NCBI GenBank assembly: GCA_018700255.1
Contig: JABISU010000108.1
Location: 1-19,452, forward strand
DNA from: Flavobacteriales bacterium
GTDB taxonomy: Bacteria; Bacteroidota; Bacteroidia; Flavobacteriales; UA16
Reading direction: 5' to 3'
Length of the DNA stretch: 19,452 bases
This document shows positions 7,503-14,472 of this stretch, in pieces. The translations under genes were made by a program, and so were the position numbers. The notes beneath the pieces are model-generated. The model saw only the letters and a list, made by a program, of their open reading frames with translations. It did no database searches and had not been told where the DNA came from. Within the stretch, counting starts at the first letter, position 1. Each line of letters opens with the position of its first letter.

Positions 7503-10500
7503 ATGTTTAACAATTACACGAAGTTAACGACTGCCTTTGCTGCGTTTGCACTTCTTTTTTCAACTGGAGCCTGGTCGCAATGCGCACCTGGCGAGGTAGC
7601 TATTGATTATGCTATCACTGGAGGATCTTACGCCTCTGAAATTACTTGGACTCTTAATGATGCTGCCGGAACTCCGGTGTTCTCTGGAGTAGCCCCTATT
7701 AGTGGTCAATGGTGTTTATTACCTGGAGACTACACATTTATTGGATCCGATTCTTTCGGTGATGGATGGAATGGAGCAACGGCGACGTTTACTAGCGCAG
7801 GAAACTTGATCGGTTTCTTTGAGTTAACTGCTGGTTCTAGTGGTTCTATTGTACTTTCTGTATCTGCCGACATAGCCGGTTGTACAGATCCTGCAGCATC
7901 TAACTATAATGATGCGGCTACTGTAGATGATGGGAGTTGCTGTTTTGATGACTTGGTTACAATCAACCTCTACGATTCGTGGGGAGATGGATGGGCCTGG
8001 GCTGGTGTTATTGGTGGACTTGACTTTGCTGGAGTTTTCTATGAGTTCTTAAATGGAGACCAAATGTCATTAACTTTCTGTCTTCCTCCGGGATGTTACT
8101 CAGGTACTATGACATTAGATCAATACACTAGTGAGGCTTCTTGGTCTGTAGATGTAAATGGCGTTGAAATTGCTACTGGTAGTGGTACTGAGCTATTCTT
8201 CTCTTCAGACCCAGCTTGTATTGTTGCTGGATGTAATGATGCTTCAGCTTGTAACTACGATATTACTGCTAATGTAAATGATGGTTCATGTGATTACTTA
8301 TCTTGTGCTGGTTGTACTGACCCAACCGGATGTAACTATGATTCTACAGCTACTTTAGACGATGGTTCATGTGATTTTTCATGCATAGGATGTATGGATG
8401 CTACTGCTACAAACTATGATGCTGCAGCTACTGTTGCTTGTGTTGATTGTTGTTCTTATTGCATGGGTGCTTTTGCGGGTACTCTTACTGTAGGTGGTGG
8501 TACTTGGGATAGTGAGATTGGATGGACTCTTTCTTTAGGTGGCGTTGTTGTTGCTACTGGAGGAGCTGAGCAAGTTAATTTATGTCTTGATGCAGGATGT
8601 TATATTTTTGATATGACTGACGCATATGGAGATGGATGGAACGGCGGAACATATTCTTTCGACGGATATGACGGTGTAAACGTTTTCACAGGTGATATTA
8701 ATACAGCTGCAGCTGGAGACGGCACTTCTGAAGGAGCTGATTACCTAGACTTGAATGGTGGCGCTTGTACAATGGGCTGTATAGATGCTGGAGCATGTAA
8801 CTTTGATGCAACTGCTGCATTTGATGATGGCTCTTGTCACTACGGTTGTGTAGGATGTATGGACTCATCTGCTGCGAACTACGATCCGAACGCTACTATA
8901 GATAGTGGACTTTGTGTTTACTGTGACCCAGGTACATTTGTTCTTACAGTAAACATGTCTGACTCATACGGTGACGGATGGAATGGAGCTGTTTACTATG
9001 TGTACGATCAAGTTTCAGGAGCTCTTATGCTTACTGGTGATCTTGATAATGCATTCTCTGGAGATGGCCTTTCTGAAGGTTCTGATTTAGTTTGTTTAGC
9101 ACCTGGTTGCTATACAGTTCAAGTAAGTACAGGAGCTGCTCCTGATGAAGTTAGCGTTTCTTTATCTGATCAATTTGGCACTAACTACGGTTCTACCGGA
9201 GCTGGCACTACTTACCCACTTGATTTCACATTAACAGGTGCATGTGCATTTTCTGGATGTACTAGCCCTAGCGCTCTTAACTATAACATAAGCGCATCTA
9301 TTGATGATGGATCATGTCAGGAGCCACCTGCAAACGATCAACAAGCTAATGCTGAGGCGGTAGCTTGTGGAGCTTACGTTTCTGGTTCACTTCTTTATTC
9401 AACTGATGATTCTAACCTTATAGGTACAGAGTTCGGTAATAATGATGTTGCTACTGCTGGAGTTTGGTACACATATAATGCTGCTGCTGACGAACAAGTC
9501 ACTTTCAGTACTTGTGATACACCAGCAAACGATGCTACTACTGATTACACTCAGGATACTAAACTATTTGTATTCACACAAGCTATCGATGGTTCTTTAG
9601 AAGTTATTGCTTCTAACGACGATGGATGTGCTACTGGATGGATGTCTAAAGTAACTATCAATGCCGCAACTGGTACTGATTACTTAATACATGTTAGTGA
9701 GTACAGTGCTTTCACAGGTGGAAATGACTTTGTTCTTTCTGTTTCTTGTGCAGTATGTGGAGATGCTCCTTCAAATGACGATTGCGCTGGTGCAGTTGCT
9801 CAAGTTGATGGTGTTCCATTCACTGGTTCTACTTGTTGTGCTGCTGCTGAAGGATTATACATGAGTCAAGTTGGTCTTGGTACTGCTTACGGAGTATGGT
9901 TTACTTTCAACTCATCTAACTACGATACATTCGATTTCACATTGAGTAACGTTAGTAATGAAGTTTTAGGATTATACATCTTTGATGGAATTTCTTGCGA
10001 AACTATTACTGCTGCTGCTGGTTGTGTCTTTACAGGTACTTGCGCTGGTTCAGTTGAGAATTTCTTAAATCTAATTCCTAACGAAGACTATTACTTCTGC
10101 GTATTTACTACTGATACTGATGGTTGTGGTGACTTTGAGTTTACTACTAGTGGTGTAATCTTCGGTTGTACTGACGCAGCTGCGAATAACTTCAATCCAG
10201 ATGCTACTCATGATGATGGTACTTGTGATTTCGCTGGTATAGTTCCAGCTAATGATATTTGTGATACAGCTGAGGCTTTAGCATGTAACACAGTAACTAC
10301 TGGATCAACTGGTGGAGCGACTATCCTTGGATCTCCAATCGGAGTTGCTGGATGTGAAACAGCTCCTGGAGCTGGTGTTTGGTACTCATTCGTGGGTGAC
10401 GGACAACTTCATAACCTTAGCACATGTGGGTCTGCTATCGATTCTAAGATTAACATTTACACAGCTGATGTTGCTTGTGGAGGTGGTGGAATTGATGTTC

Positions 10501-12134
10501 CTCCTGCCGATGCATGTGGAGCTGGACTTGTTACTGTTAATTATAGTGTAGGTGGCGGTTCTTATGATTCAGAGATTTCTTGGGACCTTGTTGATGCTGG
10601 TCTTGTGAGTGTTGCTTCAGGATTTGCTCCTACTACTGGAAGTGTTTGTCTTGCTGAAGGCGACTACACACTAAATATGAATGATGCATGGGGAGACGGA
10701 TGGAATGGCGGTAGTGCGACATTTACAAATGGTCTTGGCGATGTTATTGGCTTCTTCTCTTTGGATGCTGGTTCTGCGGGATCTGGTACATTAACTGTTG
10801 CTGCATACCCAATGGATCCTGTATACATTGCAGGTGACTTCACTTGCTTCGCATCTGCTTCAAGTAGTGATGGAACAGGAGCATGTTCTTTATTCGATGC
10901 TGACGATGTTAATTTCGAATTCGTATCAACTGTAGGAACTCTTTACTACGTTCTTGTTGGTTCTACTGGTGCTGCTGGCGCTTTCGATCTAGTGTTTGAT
11001 TGTGCTACTGTAGTTGAGGGATGTACGAACTCTGCTGCTTGTAACTTCGATCCATTAGCTAACGTAAGTACTGATACTTGTGATTTCTGGTCATGTGTTT
11101 GTGCTTCTGAAACAGGAACACCTGTTCAACTAAATATGGTTGATGCGTTCGGTGACGGTTGGAATAATGCAGGTTACACAATTTCTGATCTTGCAGGTAA
11201 TCTAATTTTCTCTGGAGATTTGGATAACGCTCAGTGGTTTGTAGATAATGATAACTATTCTGGACCTGAGTACGGATTCGATATGCTTTGTCTAGAACCT
11301 GGATGTTACAACATAACAGTTGTTCCTGGCGATTGGGGTTCTGAGGTGTCTTGGGATGTCTCTCTCGAAGATGGTTCTATACTTGTAGCTGGAGGTGCTC
11401 CAGATTCTCAAACTATCTCTGTTGGAGGTGCTGTTTGTGGATGTACTGATGCAGGCGCTTGTAACTACGACGCTCTTGCAACAGACGAGGATGGTTCTTG
11501 TGAGTACTTGACATGTGCAGGATGTACGGATGCTGCTTCATGTAGCTACGATGCTCTTGCAACTATCGATGATGGTTCTTGCTGCTACAGTAACTGTGTA
11601 GATGTACAGATGTTTGATTCTTACGGTGACGGATGGAACGGAGGTGTTTACACTCTATCTTCTGTTGACGGAACTGTTATCGGATCAGGTACTATCGACA
11701 ATGGTAGTGCTGTAACTGATTCTTACTGTCTAGCTGACGGATGTTACACTATTGATGTAGTTGGCGGAAGTTGGTCATACGAGATGAGCTGGACTATACT
11801 TGGTTCATTCGGTGGATTAGTTAGTGGTTTAGCTGATGAGTCTGTTACTTTCAACGTAGGATCTGCTGATCAATGTGTTGTTGGTTGTGATATCTCTTGC
11901 GCGTGTAACTACGATGCAGCAGTTAATATCTCTGATGTTTCTCAGTGTGTATTCTCTGGTTGTGAAGGTTGTACTTACCCAGATGCTAGTAACTATGACG
12001 GTGCTGCTATAAGTGATGATGGTACTTGTACATTCGATATTGCTAACCCTTGTCCTGCGGACTTGAACGGTGATGGATCGGTTACTACTGGTGACCTTCT
12101 TGAATTCTTAGGAGCGTTCGGTACTGTTTGCTAA
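7503..12134 (+). CDS. Large secreted cysteine-rich modular protein (GDGWNG modules, GC-x-D...DDGSC repeats, dockerin-like C-terminus)
   Basis: This is a 1543-residue exported protein with a signal peptide (about 1-26, ending in GAWSQ). It is a mosaic of three module types. Seven beta modules carry (F/W/Y)GDGWNG-like cores near residues 86, 161, 376, 490, 1064, 1217 and 1375, several followed by C-L-x2-GCY. Thirteen 21-residue Cys-bounded motifs act as linkers between modules, often in pairs. Three PPC/CUB-like beta-sandwich domains begin with ND (about 609-751, 757-887 and 916-1168); the last is interrupted by a GDGWNG module. The C-terminus (1517-1543) is a single DxNxDG-type calcium loop followed by DLLEFLGAFG. 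No protease or glycosidase motif is visible. The many acidic DDG and DGDG loops suggest calcium-stabilised folds, and the whole suggests a surface adhesin or matrix protein. It has its own promoter and a strong terminator. Codon choice leans to C-ending AAC/TAC and to GGA/GCT more than its neighbours, consistent with high expression. Confidence 0.85.
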   Translation: MFNNYTKLTTAFAAFALLFSTGAWSQCAPGEVAIDYAITGGSYASEITWTLNDAAGTPVFSGVAPISGQWCLLPGDYTFIGSDSFGDGWNGATATFTSAGNLIGFFELTAGSSGSIVLSVSADIAGCTDPAASNYNDAATVDDGSCCFDDLVTINLYDSWGDGWAWAGVIGGLDFAGVFYEFLNGDQMSLTFCLPPGCYSGTMTLDQYTSEASWSVDVNGVEIATGSGTELFFSSDPACIVAGCNDASACNYDITANVNDGSCDYLSCAGCTDPTGCNYDSTATLDDGSCDFSCIGCMDATATNYDAAATVACVDCCSYCMGAFAGTLTVGGGTWDSEIGWTLSLGGVVVATGGAEQVNLCLDAGCYIFDMTDAYGDGWNGGTYSFDGYDGVNVFTGDINTAAAGDGTSEGADYLDLNGGACTMGCIDAGACNFDATAAFDDGSCHYGCVGCMDSSAANYDPNATIDSGLCVYCDPGTFVLTVNMSDSYGDGWNGAVYYVYDQVSGALMLTGDLDNAFSGDGLSEGSDLVCLAPGCYTVQVSTGAAPDEVSVSLSDQFGTNYGSTGAGTTYPLDFTLTGACAFSGCTSPSALNYNISASIDDGSCQEPPANDQQANAEAVACGAYVSGSLLYSTDDSNLIGTEFGNNDVATAGVWYTYNAAADEQVTFSTCDTPANDATTDYTQDTKLFVFTQAIDGSLEVIASNDDGCATGWMSKVTINAATGTDYLIHVSEYSAFTGGNDFVLSVSCAVCGDAPSNDDCAGAVAQVDGVPFTGSTCCAAAEGLYMSQVGLGTAYGVWFTFNSSNYDTFDFTLSNVSNEVLGLYIFDGISCETITAAAGCVFTGTCAGSVENFLNLIPNEDYYFCVFTTDTDGCGDFEFTTSGVIFGCTDAAANNFNPDATHDDGTCDFAGIVPANDICDTAEALACNTVTTGSTGGATILGSPIGVAGCETAPGAGVWYSFVGDGQLHNLSTCGSAIDSKINIYTADVACGGGGIDVPPADACGAGLVTVNYSVGGGSYDSEISWDLVDAGLVSVASGFAPTTGSVCLAEGDYTLNMNDAWGDGWNGGSATFTNGLGDVIGFFSLDAGSAGSGTLTVAAYPMDPVYIAGDFTCFASASSSDGTGACSLFDADDVNFEFVSTVGTLYYVLVGSTGAAGAFDLVFDCATVVEGCTNSAACNFDPLANVSTDTCDFWSCVCASETGTPVQLNMVDAFGDGWNNAGYTISDLAGNLIFSGDLDNAQWFVDNDNYSGPEYGFDMLCLEPGCYNITVVPGDWGSEVSWDVSLEDGSILVAGGAPDSQTISVGGAVCGCTDAGACNYDALATDEDGSCEYLTCAGCTDAASCSYDALATIDDGSCCYSNCVDVQMFDSYGDGWNGGVYTLSSVDGTVIGSGTIDNGSAVTDSYCLADGCYTIDVVGGSWSYEMSWTILGSFGGLVSGLADESVTFNVGSADQCVVGCDISCACNYDAAVNISDVSQCVFSGCEGCTYPDASNYDGAAISDDGTCTFDIANPCPADLNGDGSVTTGDLLEFLGAFGTVC
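7878..12029 (+). repeat. Thirteen in-frame copies of a 21-residue Cys-bounded motif
   Basis: The copies start at residues 126, 243, 270, 296, 425, 451, 585, 888, 1173, 1313, 1340, 1461 and 1489 of the 1543-residue protein. The pattern is GC-(T/M/I/N)-D-x4-NY-(D/N)-x3-A-(T/N)-x-DDGSC. Copies 2-4, 5-6, 10-11 and 12-13 stand in tandem with only 4-6 residues between them. The first and last Cys of each are almost always kept. The fourth, ninth and twelfth copies have degenerate ends. Synonymous codons differ between copies, so the repeats are old or under strong protein-level selection rather than recent DNA duplications. Confidence 0.9.
10482..10832 (+). other. GDGWNG module inserted inside the third beta-sandwich domain
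   Basis: Residues about 994-1110 interrupt a domain whose first half ends at SKINIYTADVACGG and whose second half resumes at DFTCFASASSSDG. In related domains these two strands are joined by a short loop. The inserted part resembles the protein's first module (residues 27-120): by hand alignment about 51 of 95 positions are identical, sharing GGSY-x-SEI, the core GDGWNG and IGFF. Confidence 0.7.
12051..12131 (+). other. C-terminal dockerin-like calcium-binding loop
   Basis: Residues 1517-1543 read CPADLNGDGSV...DLLEFLGAFG. The spacing D1520-x-N1522-x-D1524-G-x-V1527-x3-D1531 is that of one dockerin/EF-hand-like loop, and a hydrophobic helix follows. Only one copy is present, whereas cellulosomal dockerins have two. 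Similar tails end secreted proteins in marine Bacteroidota and Planctomycetota (from memory), so it may serve sorting or anchoring. Confidence 0.7.
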
Positions 12135-12158
12135 GAATAGAATAACTATATATAAAGA

Positions 12159-12184
12159 AAGCCCCGCGAAAGCGGGGCTTTTTT
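12159..12184. terminator. Strong bidirectional intrinsic terminator
   Basis: AAGCCCCGC (12159-12167) pairs perfectly with GCGGGGCTT (12172-12180) across a GAAA tetraloop, and six T residues (12179-12184) follow. It is 24 nt past the stop of the large secreted-protein gene. On the minus strand the stem is followed by TTTCTTTAT, so it can also end transcripts of the convergent dehydrogenase gene. Confidence 0.95.
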
Positions 12185-12212
12185 ATTGCCTAAACTTTTT
12201 TAATACATATAA

Positions 12213-12998
12213 TTATCCCATCCAAGATCCGCCGTTGATATCGATAGCCTGTCCTGTAATGGAACGTTGTACTCCGGAGAATAGAAAAGCTACAAGTTCT
12301 GCGATCTCACCAGGGGAGCTGAAATAGCCTGTAGGGACAAGATCTTTTTGGTTTTGAAGCATAACATTATAATCTACACCAGCTCCATCTGCCATAGCTT
12401 GAATGCTTGATTTTGCCATATCGGTATCTACCCACCCTGGATTAATAGCATTGATAAGAATTCCTTCTCGAGAGTATTCTGTAGCTAGACTTCTAACAAG
12501 TCCTAGAAGGCCTGTTTTAGATGCAACGTATGCCGATTGATGTGGCACGCCAAATCTTGCAAGACAGCTCGAAGTAATTACGATGTTCTTATTTGAAATA
12601 CCTGCTAAAGTTGCTTTTTGTAACCATGGTATGCTTGCCATACATGTGTTGTAAGTTCCAGAAAGGTTCGTATTAATAATTTCACTCCATCTATCGTTTT
12701 CACTGTGAGCGAAATCATTTGAGCCCCCTATTCCTGCATTTGCGAATATATTAACTAAAGGGTGCTCCTTCAGTTTAGTAGAGGGATCTGAAAGTAATTG
12801 TTTTACTGAGTTAGGGTCTGATATATCTATAGAATAAATTCGATGTCTTTCCCTATTCTCTAGTGATTCAAGGAGTTTTTCTAAAGGAGAGATACGTCTG
12901 CCCACTAGTAAGAGTCGAGAGTTTTTTAGGCCAGAAAGTTTGCGTGCGGTAGCTGCTCCGATACCTGTTCCAGCACCTGTGATAAGAATTGTATGCAT
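12213..12998 (-). CDS. Short-chain dehydrogenase/reductase (SDR family)
   Basis: The 261 residues form a classical SDR, a cytoplasmic NAD(P)(H)-dependent oxidoreductase. The cofactor motif TGAGTGIG is at 7-14, the NAG motif at 87-89, the structural Asn at 111, the catalytic Ser at 143 or 144, and Tyr157-x3-Lys161 in the pattern YVASK. PGWVDTDM (187-194) and the C-terminal ITGQAIDINGGSWMG match the FabG-like branch. RR at 34-35 after the second beta strand would suit NADPH. The substrate cannot be read from sequence: 3-oxoacyl-ACP, an acetoacetyl-CoA type compound or a sugar are all possible. It is a stand-alone gene divergent from the membrane fusion gene with only 31 nt between the start codons, and it ends at the bidirectional terminator. 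Confidence 0.92.
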   Translation of the reverse strand: MHTILITGAGTGIGAATARKLSGLKNSRLLLVGRRISPLEKLLESLENRERHRIYSIDISDPNSVKQLLSDPSTKLKEHPLVNIFANAGIGGSNDFAHSENDRWSEIINTNLSGTYNTCMASIPWLQKATLAGISNKNIVITSSCLARFGVPHQSAYVASKTGLLGLVRSLATEYSREGILINAINPGWVDTDMAKSSIQAMADGAGVDYNVMLQNQKDLVPTGYFSSPGEIAELVAFLFSGVQRSITGQAIDINGGSWMG

Positions 12999-13012
12999 AC
13001 TACAAATGTGGG

Positions 13013-13040
13013 GTTAACTTTGCACTTATATGAGGTTAAC
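13013..13040. promoter_or_regulatory. Divergent promoter region with two GTTAAC palindromes
   Basis: On the plus strand TAACTTTG (13015-13022) is a perfect TAnnTTTG box ending 7 nt before the ATG at 13030. On the minus strand CACATTTG, one mismatch from consensus, ends 4 nt before the dehydrogenase ATG. Two GTTAAC palindromes, 13013-13018 and 13035-13040, are 22 bp apart (about two helical turns) and flank the plus-strand start, so they could form an operator. The box is well supported; the operator is speculative. Confidence 0.45.
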
Positions 13041-14028
13041 GAATTATTTTATTCACCCTGCAGATAATAGATACTATGTGTTTTCTTTTCAAGAAGAGGA
13101 TCACAGTATGATTTTCAAAGATTTACTTGAAAATAAGTCCATTCCTTTTGAGTTTCAAAAGGATGAAGAACTCGAATATGGGGCTAAATATTTATTTGGG
13201 GTGCCAAGGACTCACTTTCAAGATGCTCTAAAACAAAATCACCTTTTGTACGCTGATATTAGATCACCTTTTATTCCCAATAAATATTTTCGTTGGCTAT
13301 TGCTTGTTATAACGGCAGCCTTTCTGCTTTTAGCAATACTTGGTGCTCTTTCTACAAAAATGAATGCACAGACCTTACCAAAAAAATCTGTTTGGGAACT
13401 CTCAGTTTTAGCGAGAATGAATACACCCTTTTCTATGGTGGGAGTTGAGGATGAAGCATTTGAAGATTTGGGTTTAACCTCCGTTTGGTCTCCTAAAATA
13501 GGTCAAGAATTAGGAATGAGGCTTCAGTATAGATTAAAGAAGAATTGGAGTTTTGGAACAGGTATTCAATGGGCTAGTAGGAATTACTCTATTGAGTTAC
13601 ATTACTCAAATGACACATTAGCCATAAACGATTTTGATACAATACCACAACTTAGAACTGTAGGGTACAGAATCCCGTTTTTTGCGGAAACAAGAGTACC
13701 TCTGGGTTTAGGGTATTTTGTATCTGCAACAGCAGGATTGGGAGTAGAGATAAAGCCCTCTGATTCATACGTAAATTCTGACAATTATGAAGCCTACCTC
13801 GGGAGGGTTAGATGGGCTTCGTTACATATGATTTCGGAAATAGGACTCTACAAGGAACCTGAGAGAGATAAACCGGGATGGTATATAGGACTTTATTGGT
13901 CGAAAGGGGTTGGAAAATCAATTTGGGTAGAACAAGTCGTTCTATTTGAAAGTGATTACAGAATAGTTTCAAGAGGATATCTAAATTCTACTTTAGCTGG
14001 GATAGAGCTCAGGATATTACTTGAGTAG
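13030..14028 (+). CDS. Fusion of a small membrane-anchored domain to an outer-membrane beta-barrel-like protein
   Basis: The 332 residues have two parts. Residues 1-88 are soluble and aromatic-rich (YYVFSFQEEDHSMIF, then FGVPRTHFQDALKQN and FIPNKYFRW). A single hydrophobic segment (about 89-108) follows and ends in STKMNAQ, which looks like a Bacteroidota signal-peptide cleavage site. Residues 115-332 alternate polar and hydrophobic residues in strands typical of a small outer-membrane barrel (for example GMRLQYRLKKNWSFGTGIQWASRNY and GLGYFVSATAGLGVEI). I recall the N-terminal part as a stand-alone small protein in related bacteria. No in-frame ATG lies just before the hydrophobic segment, although TTG codons at residues 73 and 91 exist. 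Either the barrel uses an unusually long export leader, or it is a periplasmic domain anchored in the inner membrane. The 3' end overlaps the convergent YqeY gene by 12 nt. Confidence 0.7.
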   Translation: MRLTNYFIHPADNRYYVFSFQEEDHSMIFKDLLENKSIPFEFQKDEELEYGAKYLFGVPRTHFQDALKQNHLLYADIRSPFIPNKYFRWLLLVITAAFLLLAILGALSTKMNAQTLPKKSVWELSVLARMNTPFSMVGVEDEAFEDLGLTSVWSPKIGQELGMRLQYRLKKNWSFGTGIQWASRNYSIELHYSNDTLAINDFDTIPQLRTVGYRIPFFAETRVPLGLGYFVSATAGLGVEIKPSDSYVNSDNYEAYLGRVRWASLHMISEIGLYKEPERDKPGWYIGLYWSKGVGKSIWVEQVVLFESDYRIVSRGYLNSTLAGIELRILLE

Positions 14029-14472
14029 ATTGCTGCGTACGAAGCCGGAGATTACTTTCCCGTCGGCACGACCTGCCATTGCGGCTGAAGCAATACCCAT
14101 TACTCTCCCCATATCGGCCATTCCAGAAGCACCAAGTTCAGAAATAATTTCTAGAACTTTTGATTCAATCTCTGAGTCGTTTAATGCGCTGGGTAAATAT
14201 TCGCTTAGGACCTTCGCTTGAGAAAGCTCATCTTCAGCAAGGTCTTCTCTCGATTGAGATTTATATACTTCAGCAGTTTCAAGCCTCTGCTTATACAACT
14301 TGCTCAAAATCTTAATTGCTTCATTGTCACTTAGATCTTCAGTTGCCCCAGTTTTACTCTGTTCAAGCATAAACTTTGACTTAGCATCTCTTAAAGTAGC
14401 TAGTTTAACTTTGTCTTTTGCTAGCATAGCATCCTTGATGCCACTCGTGATTTGTGAATGTAATCCTGACAT
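14017..14472 (-). CDS. GatB/YqeY domain-containing protein
   Basis: The 151-residue cytoplasmic protein matches the YqeY family in length and pattern. The sequence is helical: an N-terminal KDAMLAKDKVKLATLRDAKS segment, a central KQRLETAEVYKSQSREDLAEDE, then SEYLPSALNDSEIESKVLEII, and a C-terminal DMGRVMGIASAAMAGRADGK that resembles the tRNA-binding tail domain of GatB. The family's cellular role is not settled; an RNA or tRNA link is inferred from GatB. Its ATG shares one base with the ftsZ stop (TAATG on the minus strand), so it is probably translationally coupled to ftsZ. This position after ftsZ is common in Bacteroidota. Its 3' end runs 12 nt into the convergent fusion gene and no terminator is visible. 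Confidence 0.9.
   Translation of the reverse strand: MSGLHSQITSGIKDAMLAKDKVKLATLRDAKSKFMLEQSKTGATEDLSDNEAIKILSKLYKQRLETAEVYKSQSREDLAEDELSQAKVLSEYLPSALNDSEIESKVLEIISELGASGMADMGRVMGIASAAMAGRADGKVISGFVRSNLLK

Noticed and set aside
7503..7580. Lipoprotein signal at the start of the 1543-residue protein (Cys27 after WSQ)
   Set aside because: The residues before the cysteine (W-S-Q) do not fit a lipobox; ordinary signal-peptide cleavage near this site is more likely.
10312..10551. A 79-codon frame inside the large secreted-protein gene
   Set aside because: It lies in another frame of a clearly coding repeat region and gives a Leu/Val-rich translation with no recognisable family; it is a by-product of the repeated GCT/GTT/GGA codons.
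7878..12029. The repeat-rich gene as a CRISPR array or recent tandem DNA duplication
   Set aside because: The repeats are conserved as protein, not DNA; spacing is irregular, codons differ between copies, and one open frame runs through all of them.
12051..12131. A cellulosome with dockerin and cohesin partners
   Set aside because: Only a single dockerin-like loop is present, and no cohesin, scaffoldin or glycoside hydrolase motif appears in the window.
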